DNA of 64,000 nucleotides from Ruminococcus sp. YE282 (GCA_900101355.1 FMUV01000009.1:1-64000); one strand, 5' to 3'. Numbered from the stretch's first letter, positions 53,948 to 63,340 are shown. Notes: generated by a model not told the origin, from the sequence alone. Translations and numbers: made by a program.

Positions 53948-55456
53948 ATGAAATTAAAACGTTTTTTCTCTGCTTTTATCGTATGTGCGGTGGTTCTGAC
54001 TGCATTTGCTTATACTGCGCCGATTTCTGCCGCAGAAAGTACGCCCGATACGGTTGCGGTATCCGATTACGGTGTAAATGACGCAACTATTATTCAGAAA
54101 TTTGCTGCCGATTTGATTACTTTATCAGAGAGCGAACAAAATGAATATGATTTTGAACGTGACGGAAGAATTACTGTGTCTGATGCGAGTGTTTTGCAAA
54201 AATATCTGTGCGGTATAATAAAGGAACTTCCGTTAATTCCCGATGAAACCGAATCGACTGTTCCGAGTACAGACAGAAATGAGGAGTCTACAACATATCC
54301 TGTTACCGAGCCAACGCAAAAAGCAACGGATTATGAAACTCAACCTCGGACTGAGCCGAATTTACTTGAACTTAATTCATACTCAATTGAGTTGGGAGTA
54401 GGGGAAAAGTTTAAACTTTTCCCGATAAGCGACACATTTGGCTTTGAACCGAATTATATTTCAACAGATGAAAATGTTGCAGTTGCGGCAAGCGACGGAA
54501 CAATAACGGCAAAAGCTTCGGGAACCGCCGTAATAAAGTGCAGTCTTGGCAACGGCGCTGAGGCAAGCTGTAAAGTTAAAGTGTTGGAACAGCCGAAAAA
54601 AATAAAACTCGGGAAATCCTCGCTTGGCTTAAAGGTCGGAGAGAATTACGAGATTAATGCAACTTCAAATTCAGGTTCTAAAATTGACTCTCAAAGCCTT
54701 GAATGGGGCAGCAGTAACGAATACATAGTAAGGGTTAAAAAGTTAGACGGCAACAATTGTGAAATTCAGCCCGTCTCTCAGGGTACGGCATATGTTTGGG
54801 CAAGAACCGGTAACGGTGTTTCTGCAAGGTGTAAGGTCACCGTTTGCGGCTCAACCGTAAAGTGTATTGATATATCCTCGTGGCAGGGAGATGTGGATTT
54901 TAATGCCGTAAGAGCTTCGGGCTATGATTATGTAATATTGCGTGCGGGATTCGGAAATGAAATAAGCCAAAAAGATAACAGATTTGATTCCTATTACTAC
55001 GCCGCAAAATCGGCAGGTTTAAAGGTGGGAGCATATTGGTTTTCATATGCGGACAGCTCTACCGACGCTGTTCTTGAGGCTAAAACCTGCTTAGAAGCCA
55101 TTGACGGAAAAGAACTTGATATGCCTTTGTATTTTGACGTTGAATGTGATTATCAGTCAACCTATTCAAAAGAAATGATGTCAGGCATTTGCAAATCGTT
55201 TTGCGGTTACATAACGAGCAACAGCTCTTACCGTGCAGGCGTTTATGCTCCTGTCAGCTGGTACGGTTCAAAGCTTGATAAGAGTATAATCGGATTGGGT
55301 TATTCATACTGGGTTGCCCAAATTGACGGCGATATGAGCGAATGTACGCTTTTTGACCTGCATCAATACACTTGGGTGCTTTCGGTAGGCGGAATATCGG
55401 GTGATGTTGACGGAAATTATATCTATAACCTTAATATAGTTGATAAGTGTTCTTAA
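53948..55456 (+). CDS. Secreted GH25 muramidase with N-terminal dockerin
   Basis: This 502-residue wall-lytic enzyme cleaves the MurNAc-GlcNAc bond of peptidoglycan. A signal peptide (1-28, ending APISAA) is followed by a dockerin (about 38-98). The first dockerin half is degenerate (NDATIIQKFAADL, no full calcium loop) and the second is intact (DFERDGRITVSDASVLQKYL). After a Thr/Pro/Glu linker come two Big_2-like Ig domains (about 138-215 and 220-300; typical ASGTAVIKCSL). The C-terminal GH25 domain (about 305-502) has CIDISSWQGDVDF and the catalytic acids in MPLYFDVECD. A dockerin on a muramidase is unusual. ATG 53948 follows TTTAGGAGA. Confidence 0.9.
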   Translation: MKLKRFFSAFIVCAVVLTAFAYTAPISAAESTPDTVAVSDYGVNDATIIQKFAADLITLSESEQNEYDFERDGRITVSDASVLQKYLCGIIKELPLIPDETESTVPSTDRNEESTTYPVTEPTQKATDYETQPRTEPNLLELNSYSIELGVGEKFKLFPISDTFGFEPNYISTDENVAVAASDGTITAKASGTAVIKCSLGNGAEASCKVKVLEQPKKIKLGKSSLGLKVGENYEINATSNSGSKIDSQSLEWGSSNEYIVRVKKLDGNNCEIQPVSQGTAYVWARTGNGVSARCKVTVCGSTVKCIDISSWQGDVDFNAVRASGYDYVILRAGFGNEISQKDNRFDSYYYAAKSAGLKVGAYWFSYADSSTDAVLEAKTCLEAIDGKELDMPLYFDVECDYQSTYSKEMMSGICKSFCGYITSNSSYRAGVYAPVSWYGSKLDKSIIGLGYSYWVAQIDGDMSECTLFDLHQYTWVLSVGGISGDVDGNYIYNLNIVDKCS

Positions 55457-55473
55457 AATAATAAAAATTGATA

Positions 55474-55511
55474 AAAATAGCAGGTTCAAAAAATTTGAAC
55501 CTGCTATTTTT
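55474..55511. terminator. Bidirectional terminator
   Basis: The near-perfect stem AAAATAGCAGGTTCAAA / TTTGAACCTGCTATTTT lies between the convergent GH25 and HAD genes, with T-runs on both strands. Confidence 0.92.
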
Positions 55512-55534
55512 GTATTTCAGAATATCTTTAATTC

Positions 55535-56374
55535 TTAAATTTTCTTGAGTTGTTTTATGTTTTCCTTATATAGAATCTCACTTATTGACATTTTTTTGAT
55601 GATGTTTTTTACCGTGACGTCAAGTCCCGAATTTTCTCTGTAATCCGCAGGATAGATAAAATTCACCCTGCCCTTTTTTAACAATTCTTCAACCTTGCTG
55701 TCCTTTTGCTGATAAACGGCAATTGAATATCCGCCGTATGCTTTCATCATCTTCATACACGGAACATCGGAAAGTCCGTCGCCTATGTATATCATATTGC
55801 AAAACGGCACACGCTTGTTGTCGTCGGGCATTGAGCGGTTAAGGTCAACGTCGTTTGCAACATCAAGAACGCCCTTGTTTATTCTGTAAACAAACTGGGT
55901 TTTGTTGGTGTAGTTTACGTCGGTCTTTGGCCAAATTCCGTTACCGTTTTCGTCATAAAGAAACTCACAGGCAAAAATACTTTTGAAAAACTTGCTTATA
56001 CTTGTGCCCTCGATAATTTCTTTCATTCCCGACGAAATTACATAGTGCTCAACCAATACGTTATGTTTTCTGCCAAATTGCGTTATCCTGTCAAACCATT
56101 CGTAAACGCCGCTGAAAAGCTCAACGTTTTTGCCCATATCAACAAGGGTTTTGCGCTGAAGCGGAATGTTTTTGTCATGTGAAATTTTAACCATTGCAAA
56201 CATATATGCAAGAATAGAGTCCATATGCTGTTGCTTGCCAAGCTGATTTGAATAACGCCAAAACTCTTCTTCGGTCATTCCAAGGCTTGGAATAAAGCTG
56301 TAATCCTGCATATCCTTGGTGCATAGTGTTCTGTCAAAATCATACATTATCGCAACAATCGGATAATCAGTCAT
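55535..56374 (-). CDS. HAD-superfamily hydrolase
   Basis: The 279-residue protein has the HAD motifs I (MYDFDRTLC), II (YVISSGMKEII), a conserved Lys region (WPKTDVNYTNKTQFV) and IV (IYIGDGLSDVPCMK). A helical cap lies at about 35-100. The fold is like phosphoserine phosphatase-type enzymes, but no partner gene reveals the substrate. It starts at ATG 56374 behind GGGAG. It is 33 bases downstream of the cyclophilin gene on the same strand and may be co-transcribed with it. Confidence 0.85.
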   Translation of the reverse strand: MTDYPIVAIMYDFDRTLCTKDMQDYSFIPSLGMTEEEFWRYSNQLGKQQHMDSILAYMFAMVKISHDKNIPLQRKTLVDMGKNVELFSGVYEWFDRITQFGRKHNVLVEHYVISSGMKEIIEGTSISKFFKSIFACEFLYDENGNGIWPKTDVNYTNKTQFVYRINKGVLDVANDVDLNRSMPDDNKRVPFCNMIYIGDGLSDVPCMKMMKAYGGYSIAVYQQKDSKVEELLKKGRVNFIYPADYRENSGLDVTVKNIIKKMSISEILYKENIKQLKKI

Positions 56375-56407
56375 AAGATACTCCCGTTTAAAAGTGCTTG
56401 CGGTTTA

Positions 56408-57439
56408 TTATGTGGTTGGCTGTGCTGTGGTTTGCTGCTGCGCCGCAGTTGTTGCGTCGGCAGAAGAATATTCTTTAACTTCAATACTTTCAATTACAAT
56501 ATTTTCCGCAGGTTTATAATTTTCGTCAACCTTGGTTCCTGCAATTTTATCAACTACGTCCATACCGGCAATAACCTGGGCAAACACGGTGTTTCCCCTG
56601 TCAACGGCATTGTATGCGCCGTCAAGATTAGGATTACCGCCGTAAAGTTCGTAGATTTTTCTTATTTCGTCACCGATAATGTCGGTGTCATAACACTTGT
56701 CGCCGTTTTCCTGAATAAATGCCGAGAGCAAACTTGAATCTTTGTAATTAACAAGCTGGGTTTTAACGTTTTTCCACCAGTCTTCATATTTTGTCCAGCC
56801 GCCGTCGGCGTTAAATGCTTCTTTGCTTGTCTGATTAATAAAGAACTGGCTTCCGTTGGTATCACGTGAAGTGTTTGCCATAGACACTGCGCCTCTGATA
56901 TTTAGAAGCTTGTCACAAAATTCGTCCTCAAACTGTGAGCCGTACGAGCTTGTTCCGTTGGGGTTGTTCTCATCGTTTCCGATGTGTCCGCCCTGAACAA
57001 TAAAGTCGTTTATAACTCTGTGAAAAGTGGTGTTGTTATACTTGCCCTCTTTTGCAAGATTGATGAAGTTTGTAACTGTTTTGGGAGCCTGCTCGGGAAA
57101 GAATCTTAACGTTATGTCGCCCTGTGTTGTGTGGATAACCGCTATGGTGTCGCCGTCTTTGGGCATATCAAGCTGGAATCCGATTCGGTCAGACTTATCA
57201 TAGAAGATGTTAGGAGTAATTCCGAGCGAGTCTGCGTCAATTCCGAGTTCCTCAAGTGCTCCTGCGGCAGTGGCTTCGTCGCCTGTGCTTAACGAGCCGA
57301 CAGAAGTAGTCTGTATTTCGTCAGAAGTTGCAGACTGTGTTTGGTTACTTTCGCACCCTGAGAACGAAATAGCTGAACAAACACAAGTTGCAGCAGTCAT
57401 AAAAACACACAGTGTTTTCAGATACCTTTTAGTGTTCAT
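56408..57439 (-). CDS. Lipoprotein cyclophilin-type peptidyl-prolyl isomerase
   Basis: The 343-residue secreted folding helper starts with a signal peptide ending in a lipobox-like FSGC (Cys29). A Ser/Thr-rich spacer follows, then a cyclophilin domain from about residue 110. Motifs are TTQGDITLRFFPEQAPKTV, the active-site Arg in FHRVINDFIVQGG, FEDEF and GSQFFINQT. An insertion of about 65 residues rich in Trp/Lys/Asp lies between FFINQT and the final VFAQVIAGMDVVDKI strand, which is not typical of small cyclophilins. The tail is Ala/Thr/Gln-rich. ATG 57439 behind GAAAGGAAACAG is chosen over the longer frame because it starts the signal peptide. Confidence 0.88.
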   Translation of the reverse strand: MNTKRYLKTLCVFMTAATCVCSAISFSGCESNQTQSATSDEIQTTSVGSLSTGDEATAAGALEELGIDADSLGITPNIFYDKSDRIGFQLDMPKDGDTIAVIHTTQGDITLRFFPEQAPKTVTNFINLAKEGKYNNTTFHRVINDFIVQGGHIGNDENNPNGTSSYGSQFEDEFCDKLLNIRGAVSMANTSRDTNGSQFFINQTSKEAFNADGGWTKYEDWWKNVKTQLVNYKDSSLLSAFIQENGDKCYDTDIIGDEIRKIYELYGGNPNLDGAYNAVDRGNTVFAQVIAGMDVVDKIAGTKVDENYKPAENIVIESIEVKEYSSADATTAAQQQTTAQPTT

Positions 57440-57612
57440 ATTCTGTTTCCTTTCGGGATTGGATTTAAAACACACAACGTTATAATAACACAAATCGTGA
57501 AAAATTGCAAATTCAGAGGTTTTTGCAAAGATTTTTGCCTATGTCATAACTTCGCGCAAAATATCATATGTTTATTTGTAAACATTATTACCGATACAAC
57601 GGAGGTTATAAA

Positions 57613-58539
57613 ATGTCAGAATATCTGCCCGAAGGAAAGCTTGTTTCAACGCAAGAGAACATTAATATATTGCAGTCACCTCAGCTTTTGTCAGAGGCTA
57701 TGAATGAGCAAAAAATTCTTGAAGCAAAAGCAATAATATGCGATTCCCGTCACAACCTTATAGTTGACTTGGGCTCGATGAAGGGAATAATTCCGCGCGA
57801 AGAAGGGGCAATAGGAATAAGAGAGGGGACTGTGCGCGATATTGCGGTTATTTCACGTGTAAACCGTGCGGTAAGCTTTGTGATAACCGACTTCAGAACA
57901 GATTCCAACGGGGTTAAATATGCGGTTCTGTCACGTGAAAAGGCTCAGAAAAAATGCCTTGAAAATTATGTTCGGGGTCTTGTTTGCGGAGACGTTGTGG
58001 ACGCAAGAATAACGCACCTTGAGAACTTTGGGGCATTTGCGGACATTGGCTGCGGTATAGTTGCTCTTATGCCGATTGATGCAATTTCTGTGTCACGAAT
58101 TGAACATCCGCGTGAACGCTTCACAGTAGGAATGGACATAAGAGCGGTGATAAAGTCGATTGAGAACGGCAGAATAAGTCTGAGCCACAAGGAGCTTTTG
58201 GGAACATGGGAAGAGAATGCAGGCAATTTCTCGGCAGGAGAAACTGTTTCGGGAATCGTCAGAAGCGTTGAAAACTACGGAGCATTTGTTGAACTTTCTC
58301 CCAACCTTGCGGGTCTTGCGGAGAGCAAAGACGGTGTTTGTGCAGGCCAGCAGGCGAGCGTTTACATAAAGAGCATTATTCCGGAAAAAATGAAAATCAA
58401 GCTGATAATAATTGATACCTTTGATTATAAATACAATCCCCAAAAGCCCGAATATTATACCGACGCCGACCATATAAGCCGTTTTCTGTATTCACCTCAA
58501 AACTGTTCAAAGGTGGTTGAAACCGTGTTTGATAATTGA
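57613..58539 (+). CDS. S1-domain RNA-binding protein
   Basis: The 308-residue protein has an apparent degenerate S1 fold (about 33-98) and two clear S1 domains. The first is GDVVDARITHLENFGAFADI...GRISLSHKELLG (about 130-205), and the second is GETVSGIVRSVENYGAFVEL (about 220-290). It resembles the shortened ribosomal protein S1-like factors of Firmicutes, which bind mRNA or regulate translation. It is too short and divergent to call rpsA. ATG 57613 follows ACGGAGGT. It stands alone, followed by a large palindrome. Confidence 0.85.
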   Translation: MSEYLPEGKLVSTQENINILQSPQLLSEAMNEQKILEAKAIICDSRHNLIVDLGSMKGIIPREEGAIGIREGTVRDIAVISRVNRAVSFVITDFRTDSNGVKYAVLSREKAQKKCLENYVRGLVCGDVVDARITHLENFGAFADIGCGIVALMPIDAISVSRIEHPRERFTVGMDIRAVIKSIENGRISLSHKELLGTWEENAGNFSAGETVSGIVRSVENYGAFVELSPNLAGLAESKDGVCAGQQASVYIKSIIPEKMKIKLIIIDTFDYKYNPQKPEYYTDADHISRFLYSPQNCSKVVETVFDN

Positions 58540-58547
58540 CATACCAA

Positions 58548-58649
58548 TGCTGAAATGATATGATAAATACGGATATATTACAAAAAAGGCGGAGCATAAA
58601 ATGCTCTGCCGACAAATATTTCGTATTAATTGAAATGACATTTTCAGCA
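58548..58649. repeat. Imperfect long palindrome with a strong inner hairpin
   Basis: Outer arms TGCTGAAATG and CATTTTCAGCA pair, as do AAATACGGATAT-like and ATATTTCGTATT-like segments. The core GGCGGAGCAT (58588-58597) / ATGCTCTGCC (58601-58610) is nearly perfect. The layout resembles the 435-542 palindrome, but I cannot align the two well. Confidence 0.55.
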
Positions 58650-58710
58650 ACACAGAACAAAGATTTTGTTGATATAAATGTCAGTTAAAAAAGCAAATCG
58701 GGAGGTAAAA

Positions 58711-59976
58711 ATGCAGGAAGTTATAATAATTGCGGCGTCTGTATTGTCATTGATTGTTTCCATAGCTGTTTTAATTATTGTTCTGAAAAAGAACAATAAT
58801 CAGGAAGAAAAAATCACAACGGACGAGATTGTCGGTGCTGTACGAAATGAGCTTACAACACAACAAAGCATATTAAGACAGGAATTGTCAAATCAAACGC
58901 AGACATCAATAAAAACGATGGGGGATATGCTTGTTGAAAATCAGCGCAGTTTCTCACAACACCAATCAGAGAAAATGTCGCAGCTTGAGGAGCGAATGAA
59001 AACATTTTCTCTTGAAAACGAGCAAAAACTTGAAAACATACGTCAGTCAATGGAAAAACGTCTGCAATATCTCCAAAATGACAATAACCGTCAGCTTGAG
59101 GAAATGAGAAAAACCGTTGACGAAAAGCTCCAGAAAACCCTTGAAGAAAAAATGAACAAGTCGTTTTCTCTTGTCAACGAACGTCTTGAACAGGTTTACA
59201 AAGGACTTGGAGAAATGCAGAACCTTGCGGTTGGCGTCGGTGATTTGAAAAAGGTGCTTTCAAACGTAAAAACAAGAGGCATTTTGGGAGAAATCCAGCT
59301 TGGAAGCATACTTTCCGAAATTCTTTCACCCGAACAATACGACGAGAATGTTGCAACCAAAAAGGGTTCTAAAAATGTGGTTGAATTTGCAATAAAGCTC
59401 CCTGCCGAAGATGACGGACTCATCTATTTGCCGATTGATTCAAAATTTCCCGGCACCACTTATGCCGCATTGCGTGACGCAATTGACGAGGGCGACAAGG
59501 ATAAAATAGACGCGGCCGCCAAGGTGCTTGTTACTACCATAAAGAACGAGGCAAAGGATATTCGCGACAAGTATATAGACCCGCCGAATACAACCGAATT
59601 TGCAATAATGTTTTTGCCGTTTGAGGGACTTTACAGCGAGGTTGTAAACCGCGGACTTGTTGAGATTCTCCAGCGCGACTATAAGGTTAATATAGCAGGT
59701 CCGAGCACTATGGCGGCGTTGCTTAATTCTCTGCAAATGGGCTTTAAAACTCTTGCGGTACAAAAGCGCAGTGCAGAGGTTTGGGAGGTATTGGATTCGG
59801 TTAAGCAGGAGTTTGACAAGTTTAACGATGTGCTTGTGCTTACTCAGCAAAGACTTGACCAAGCAAACAAAGAGCTTGACAAACTTGTAGGTGTTCGAAC
59901 ACGCCAGATTCAGCGCAAGCTAAAAAATGTTCAGTCGCCTACAAAGTCTATAACTGATTTTTCCGATGAAGATTAA
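58711..59976 (+). CDS. rmuC: DNA recombination protein RmuC
   Basis: The 421-residue protein has one N-terminal membrane helix (about 3-25). A long coiled coil (about 40-170, rich in Glu/Gln/Lys) is followed by the RmuC domain (VLSNVKTRGILGEIQLGSIL, PIDSKFPGTTYAAL, FAIMFLPFEGLYSEV). RmuC limits inversions at short repeats, and the domain is related to restriction-type nucleases. ATG 58711 behind GGGAGGT replaces the longer frame, whose extra 11 residues precede the RBS. Confidence 0.94.
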   Translation: MQEVIIIAASVLSLIVSIAVLIIVLKKNNNQEEKITTDEIVGAVRNELTTQQSILRQELSNQTQTSIKTMGDMLVENQRSFSQHQSEKMSQLEERMKTFSLENEQKLENIRQSMEKRLQYLQNDNNRQLEEMRKTVDEKLQKTLEEKMNKSFSLVNERLEQVYKGLGEMQNLAVGVGDLKKVLSNVKTRGILGEIQLGSILSEILSPEQYDENVATKKGSKNVVEFAIKLPAEDDGLIYLPIDSKFPGTTYAALRDAIDEGDKDKIDAAAKVLVTTIKNEAKDIRDKYIDPPNTTEFAIMFLPFEGLYSEVVNRGLVEILQRDYKVNIAGPSTMAALLNSLQMGFKTLAVQKRSAEVWEVLDSVKQEFDKFNDVLVLTQQRLDQANKELDKLVGVRTRQIQRKLKNVQSPTKSITDFSDED

Positions 59977-60015
59977 CGGTGATAATAAAATTCCGAATAG
60001 TTTGACAGATTCTGT

Positions 60016-60867
60016 TTATTCGTGAATTTTCCATCCGTTCAGCCACTTTGCGGTTTTTGGTGAGCTGTGGTCAACAATTTCGCTGTGACCGATGTCCAGC
60101 TTTGAAATCTCGTCCATTTCTTCCTGAGAAAGGCTGAAATCCCAGATATTGAGGTTTTCTTCCATACGTTCACGGTGTGTGCTTTTTGGAATAATTACCA
60201 CTCCGCGCTGAGTGTTCCAGCGCAAAGCAACCTGTGCGGCGGTCTTTCCGTATTTTTTACCTATCTGTGACAGAATCGGATGTGAAAAAATGTTGTGGTT
60301 TCCTTCTGCCAAGGGACCCCAAGCTTCCGGCTGAACTTTGTACTCTTTCATATTATCCAATGCTTCGGCTTGGGCAAAAAACGGATGCAGTTCCACCTGA
60401 TTAACAGCAGGTGGAATTTTTGCGTTTTCACACAAATCTGCCAATCTTTCCGGATAGAAGTTGCAAACGCCGATTGCACGGATTTTTCCCTCTGAATACA
60501 GTTCTTCCATAGCTCTCCAAGAGCCGTAGTAATCGCCGAACGGCTGATGTATCAGGTATAAGTCTATATAATCAAGTCCCAATTTTTCAAGAGAGGTCTG
60601 AAAAGCCTTTTTGGCGTTTTCGTATCCTGCGTCCTGAACCCAAAGTTTGGTTGTAATAAATAGGTCTTGGCGAGGAATATCGCTTTTTTTCAAAGCCGCT
60701 CCGACAGCCTCTTCGTTAAAGTATGCAGCCGCAGTGTCAATAAGCCTATAACCTACGTTTAATGCGTCGGTAACAGCCTGCTCGCCAACCGTCGGGTCTT
60801 GTACCTGAAAAACTCCGAATCCCTCAATCGGCATTTTTACGCCGTTGTTAAGTGTTACATATTCCAT
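60016..60867 (-). CDS. Aldo/keto reductase
   Basis: The 283-residue NADPH-dependent reductase of aldehydes and ketones has the catalytic tetrad D44, Y49 ([10 protein letters not shown]), K74 (ITTKLW) and H107 ([10 protein letters not shown]). The NADP site is [15 protein letters not shown], and [10 protein letters not shown] is typical of AKR family 5-like bacterial enzymes. It starts at ATG 60867 behind GGAGGAAT. It is the last gene of the minus-strand operon flavodoxin-SDR-AKR (19-base gap to the SDR). Confidence 0.93.
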   Translation of the reverse strand: MEYVTLNNGVKMPIEGFGVFQVQDPTVGEQAVTDALNVGYRLIDTAAAYFNEEAVGAALKKSDIPRQDLFITTKLWVQDAGYENAKKAFQTSLEKLGLDYIDLYLIHQPFGDYYGSWRAMEELYSEGKIRAIGVCNFYPERLADLCENAKIPPAVNQVELHPFFAQAEALDNMKEYKVQPEAWGPLAEGNHNIFSHPILSQIGKKYGKTAAQVALRWNTQRGVVIIPKSTHRERMEENLNIWDFSLSQEEMDEISKLDIGHSEIVDHSSPKTAKWLNGWKIHE

Positions 60868-60886
60868 TTTGATTCCTCCGTTAAAT

Positions 60887-61723
60887 TTATTGTTGCGGTT
60901 TCAGCGGACCGTAGAAGTAACTTGCAGTTGCTCCGCCGTCACACATAAAGTCTGTACCTGTGATAAACGCACCTTTGTCGCTCATAAGAAGCTCGGCAAC
61001 ATTGGCAACCTCATCGGCAGTGCCCGGACGTCTCGCAGGACATTTTGCAAACATATTTTTGTAAAAATCGCCTCTGGACCCGTTAAATTCGTCAATTGCA
61101 AGCGGGGTAACAATAATTCCGGGAGATATTGAATTAATTCTCGCACCTCGGTTACCCCACTTAACAGCCTCAGCCATAACCCTTTTTTCATTGCACCGCT
61201 TTGCAATTTGGTATGCGTGAAGCGTGTCTTTTATGTTTTCGGGCTGCAAAAGTTTAAGCGACAGCAGCTCTTCTGTGGGGGTGCAGGCGAGCATGGCGTC
61301 TTCCTGTGCAGTGAGCTGTGGCATACGCTTGCCTGATTGGCTTGAGATTGTTATTCCGACGCCTCCCGAACATATAACCTTTCCTACTTCTTCAAGAAGA
61401 ACTGCTGTGCCGTAAAGGTCAACTTTAAGAATGGTTTGTACGGACGCTTGACTTGGCGATACGCCTGCTGCGTTTACAAGCATTTTTATATCGCCGTAAT
61501 TTTGTCCTTTTGCGATAAAACTTTTAATAGAATTTCTGTCGGACAAATCCATTTCAGCCGCCTCGGCGTCATAGCCTGCGTCTTTCATTATTTTTGATAT
61601 TTTTTCGGCATTTTCAATTTTAATATCTCCGATAATGATTTTCATTCCATAGCCCATTCTGCGGGCAATTGCCATTCCGATTTGTCCGGCTCCCGACAGT
61701 AGCATAACATTTTTTCTGTTCAT
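60887..61723 (-). CDS. Short-chain dehydrogenase/reductase
   Basis: The 278-residue SDR has the Rossmann motif [15 protein letters not shown], the DLSD acid pair and NAAG at VNAAGVSPS. The catalytic Ser is in ISSQSG, the YxxxK is in AYQIAKR, and the late segment is [10 protein letters not shown]. The glycine-rich loop (GAGQIG) is a slight variant of the usual TGxxxGxG. An insertion of about 40 residues separates the Ser and Tyr motifs. The substrate is unknown. It lies between the flavodoxin and aldo/keto reductase genes, 36 bases from the former. Confidence 0.88.
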   Translation of the reverse strand: MNRKNVMLLSGAGQIGMAIARRMGYGMKIIIGDIKIENAEKISKIMKDAGYDAEAAEMDLSDRNSIKSFIAKGQNYGDIKMLVNAAGVSPSQASVQTILKVDLYGTAVLLEEVGKVICSGGVGITISSQSGKRMPQLTAQEDAMLACTPTEELLSLKLLQPENIKDTLHAYQIAKRCNEKRVMAEAVKWGNRGARINSISPGIIVTPLAIDEFNGSRGDFYKNMFAKCPARRPGTADEVANVAELLMSDKGAFITGTDFMCDGGATASYFYGPLKPQQ

Positions 61724-61759
61724 ATTTTCCTCCTTTGTTGCTTTTTAATAGACTGAGCA

Positions 61760-62272
61760 TTATTTTGACTTAACCCAGTTTTCAATATCCTTTTGTGAGC
61801 GTTCAACGCTGCCGCCGTGAATTGCAAGACCTTTTTCAACCTTTGCATTCGGACACAGCTTTTTTATGTCGTTTATGCTGCTGCCCATACCGCTGCCTTC
61901 GTGTGTGCAAAACGGCTTTATAATTTTATTGCCGAAATCAAAGTGTTCCAAAAATGTAAATACAGCCATAGGCATTGTACTCCAATAATTTGGATATCCC
62001 AAGTAAATAACGTCGTACTCATCAATTCTTTCGGGATATTTTTTTAATTCGGGACGTGCGTTTTTGCGCTGGTCGTCCTGTGCCTGAGAAATACATTCGT
62101 TATAGTTATCCGAATACGGATTAACCTGCTCAATTTTAAACATATCGGCATTTGTAAGATTTGCTATTTCGTTTGCGGCAATCTCAGTGTTTCCGACTTT
62201 TAAGTTTTTTATTTGACCGTTAACATAATTTTCATTTGCCCTTGAATAAAATGCAACCAATACTTTAGACAT
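61760..62272 (-). CDS. Flavodoxin-family protein
   Basis: The 170-residue protein begins VLVAFYSRANENYVNG, has the FMN-binding segment YLGYPNYWSTMPMAV and a late FCTHEGSGMG loop. It matches the flavodoxin-like group (Flavodoxin_4) often paired with aldo/keto reductases. FMN is the expected cofactor and electron transfer the role. The start ATG 62272 follows GGAGGTTTTATT. An extended -10 box (TGCTATAAT, minus strand, around 62303-62311) lies upstream. A divergent LysR gene probably controls the operon. Confidence 0.88.
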   Translation of the reverse strand: MSKVLVAFYSRANENYVNGQIKNLKVGNTEIAANEIANLTNADMFKIEQVNPYSDNYNECISQAQDDQRKNARPELKKYPERIDEYDVIYLGYPNYWSTMPMAVFTFLEHFDFGNKIIKPFCTHEGSGMGSSINDIKKLCPNAKVEKGLAIHGGSVERSQKDIENWVKSK

Positions 62273-62320
62273 AATAAAACCTCCGTTGTTTGTTTTAATG
62301 ATATTATAGCATTAAATTTA

Positions 62321-62369
62321 TTGACAGAGAATTTCCAATATGTTATCTTAGTATTAACTTATAGTTTAT
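62321..62369 (+). promoter_or_regulatory. Promoter of the LysR gene and candidate operator
   Basis: TTGACA (62321-62326) and TATCTT (62344-62349) are 17 bases apart. Just downstream, ATTAAC TTATA GTTTAT (62353-62369) is an imperfect inverted repeat of the size LysR regulators bind. Confidence 0.5.
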
Positions 62370-62389
62370 AATAGGGCAGGGAAAACCGT

Positions 62390-63286
62390 ATGTATAACCA
62401 TATGCTTGATACATTTATTTCTGTGGCTGATTGCAAAAGCTTTACAAAGGCGGCTGAGGTTTTGTTTATCTCGCCGACCGCTGTTATGAAGCAAATAAAT
62501 TCGCTTGAAAATCATCTTGACCTCAAGTTGTTTGACAGAACTCCGACGGGAGTGCGGCTGACAGCCGCAGGCAAAATAATTTATCAGGACGCCAAATTTA
62601 TGATAGATTACTCTAAAAAAGTCATAATCAGCGCAAATGCGGCGGCACACAATTATGATAACATCTTTTGCGTCGGAACGTCGTTGCTCAATCCCGCAAA
62701 GCCGTTTATGGATTTGTGGTATAGGGTTAATAAAAAGTTTCCCGATTTTAAACTTCACCTTGCGCCGTTTGAGGACAACCACGAGGGAATACTGTCGGAA
62801 ATTGAGAAGTTAGGCGAAAAATTTGACTTTTTAATCGGTGTTTGCGATTCAAAGGCGTGGCTTTCTCTGTGCAATTTTTTACCGCTCGGAAGATACAAAA
62901 AGATGGTTGCCGTGTCAAGGGAACATACCCTTGCCCAAAAGAAGCTGTTAAAAGTTCAAGACCTTTACGGAGAAACGCTGATGATGGTAAAGCGTGGCGA
63001 TTCGGGAGCAAACGACTTCTTGCGCAACGACCTTGAAAGAAACCATCCTCAAATTCATATAGAAGATACGCAGATGTTTTATGATTTGTCGGTGTTTAAC
63101 CGCTGTGCGGAAACAGACAACGTGCTTCTCACGATAGAGTGTTGGAAAGACGTGCACCCCGGATTGGTGACGATTCCCGTTGAGTGGGATTACAGCATTC
63201 CGTACGGCTTGCTTTACAGCCTGAACGCCGATGATGATGTGCTGAAATTCGTTGACGCAGTAAAAAATATGCTGATCTTATGCTGA
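62390..63286 (+). CDS. LysR-family transcriptional regulator
   Basis: The 298-residue regulator has an N-terminal winged helix-turn-helix (FISVADCKSFTKAAEVLFIS, then LENHLDLKLFDRTPTGVRLT) and a C-terminal LysR substrate-binding fold. It is divergent to the flavodoxin-SDR-AKR operon, 117 bases away, the usual place for its own regulator. The inducer is unknown; redox or aldehyde stress is inference from the target genes. The start at ATG 62390 follows AGGGCAGGG, with a nearby second ATG at 62402 as an alternative. A terminator follows. Confidence 0.92.
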   Translation: MYNHMLDTFISVADCKSFTKAAEVLFISPTAVMKQINSLENHLDLKLFDRTPTGVRLTAAGKIIYQDAKFMIDYSKKVIISANAAAHNYDNIFCVGTSLLNPAKPFMDLWYRVNKKFPDFKLHLAPFEDNHEGILSEIEKLGEKFDFLIGVCDSKAWLSLCNFLPLGRYKKMVAVSREHTLAQKKLLKVQDLYGETLMMVKRGDSGANDFLRNDLERNHPQIHIEDTQMFYDLSVFNRCAETDNVLLTIECWKDVHPGLVTIPVEWDYSIPYGLLYSLNADDDVLKFVDAVKNMLILC

Positions 63287-63291
63287 ATTAA

Positions 63292-63340
63292 AATATCCGC
63301 CCGACCGAAAGTATCAGTCAGGCGGATATTTTGATTATTT
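63292..63340 (+). terminator. Terminator of the LysR gene
   Basis: AATATCCGCC / GGCGGATATT, extended by GAC/GTC inside the loop, is followed by TTTGATTATTTT. Confidence 0.85.

Noticed and set aside
53460..55456. Holin-like gene plus GH25 enzyme as a prophage
   Set aside because: No integrase, terminase, capsid, tail or attachment sites are visible. The GH25 protein has a signal peptide, Ig domains and a dockerin, unlike phage endolysins.
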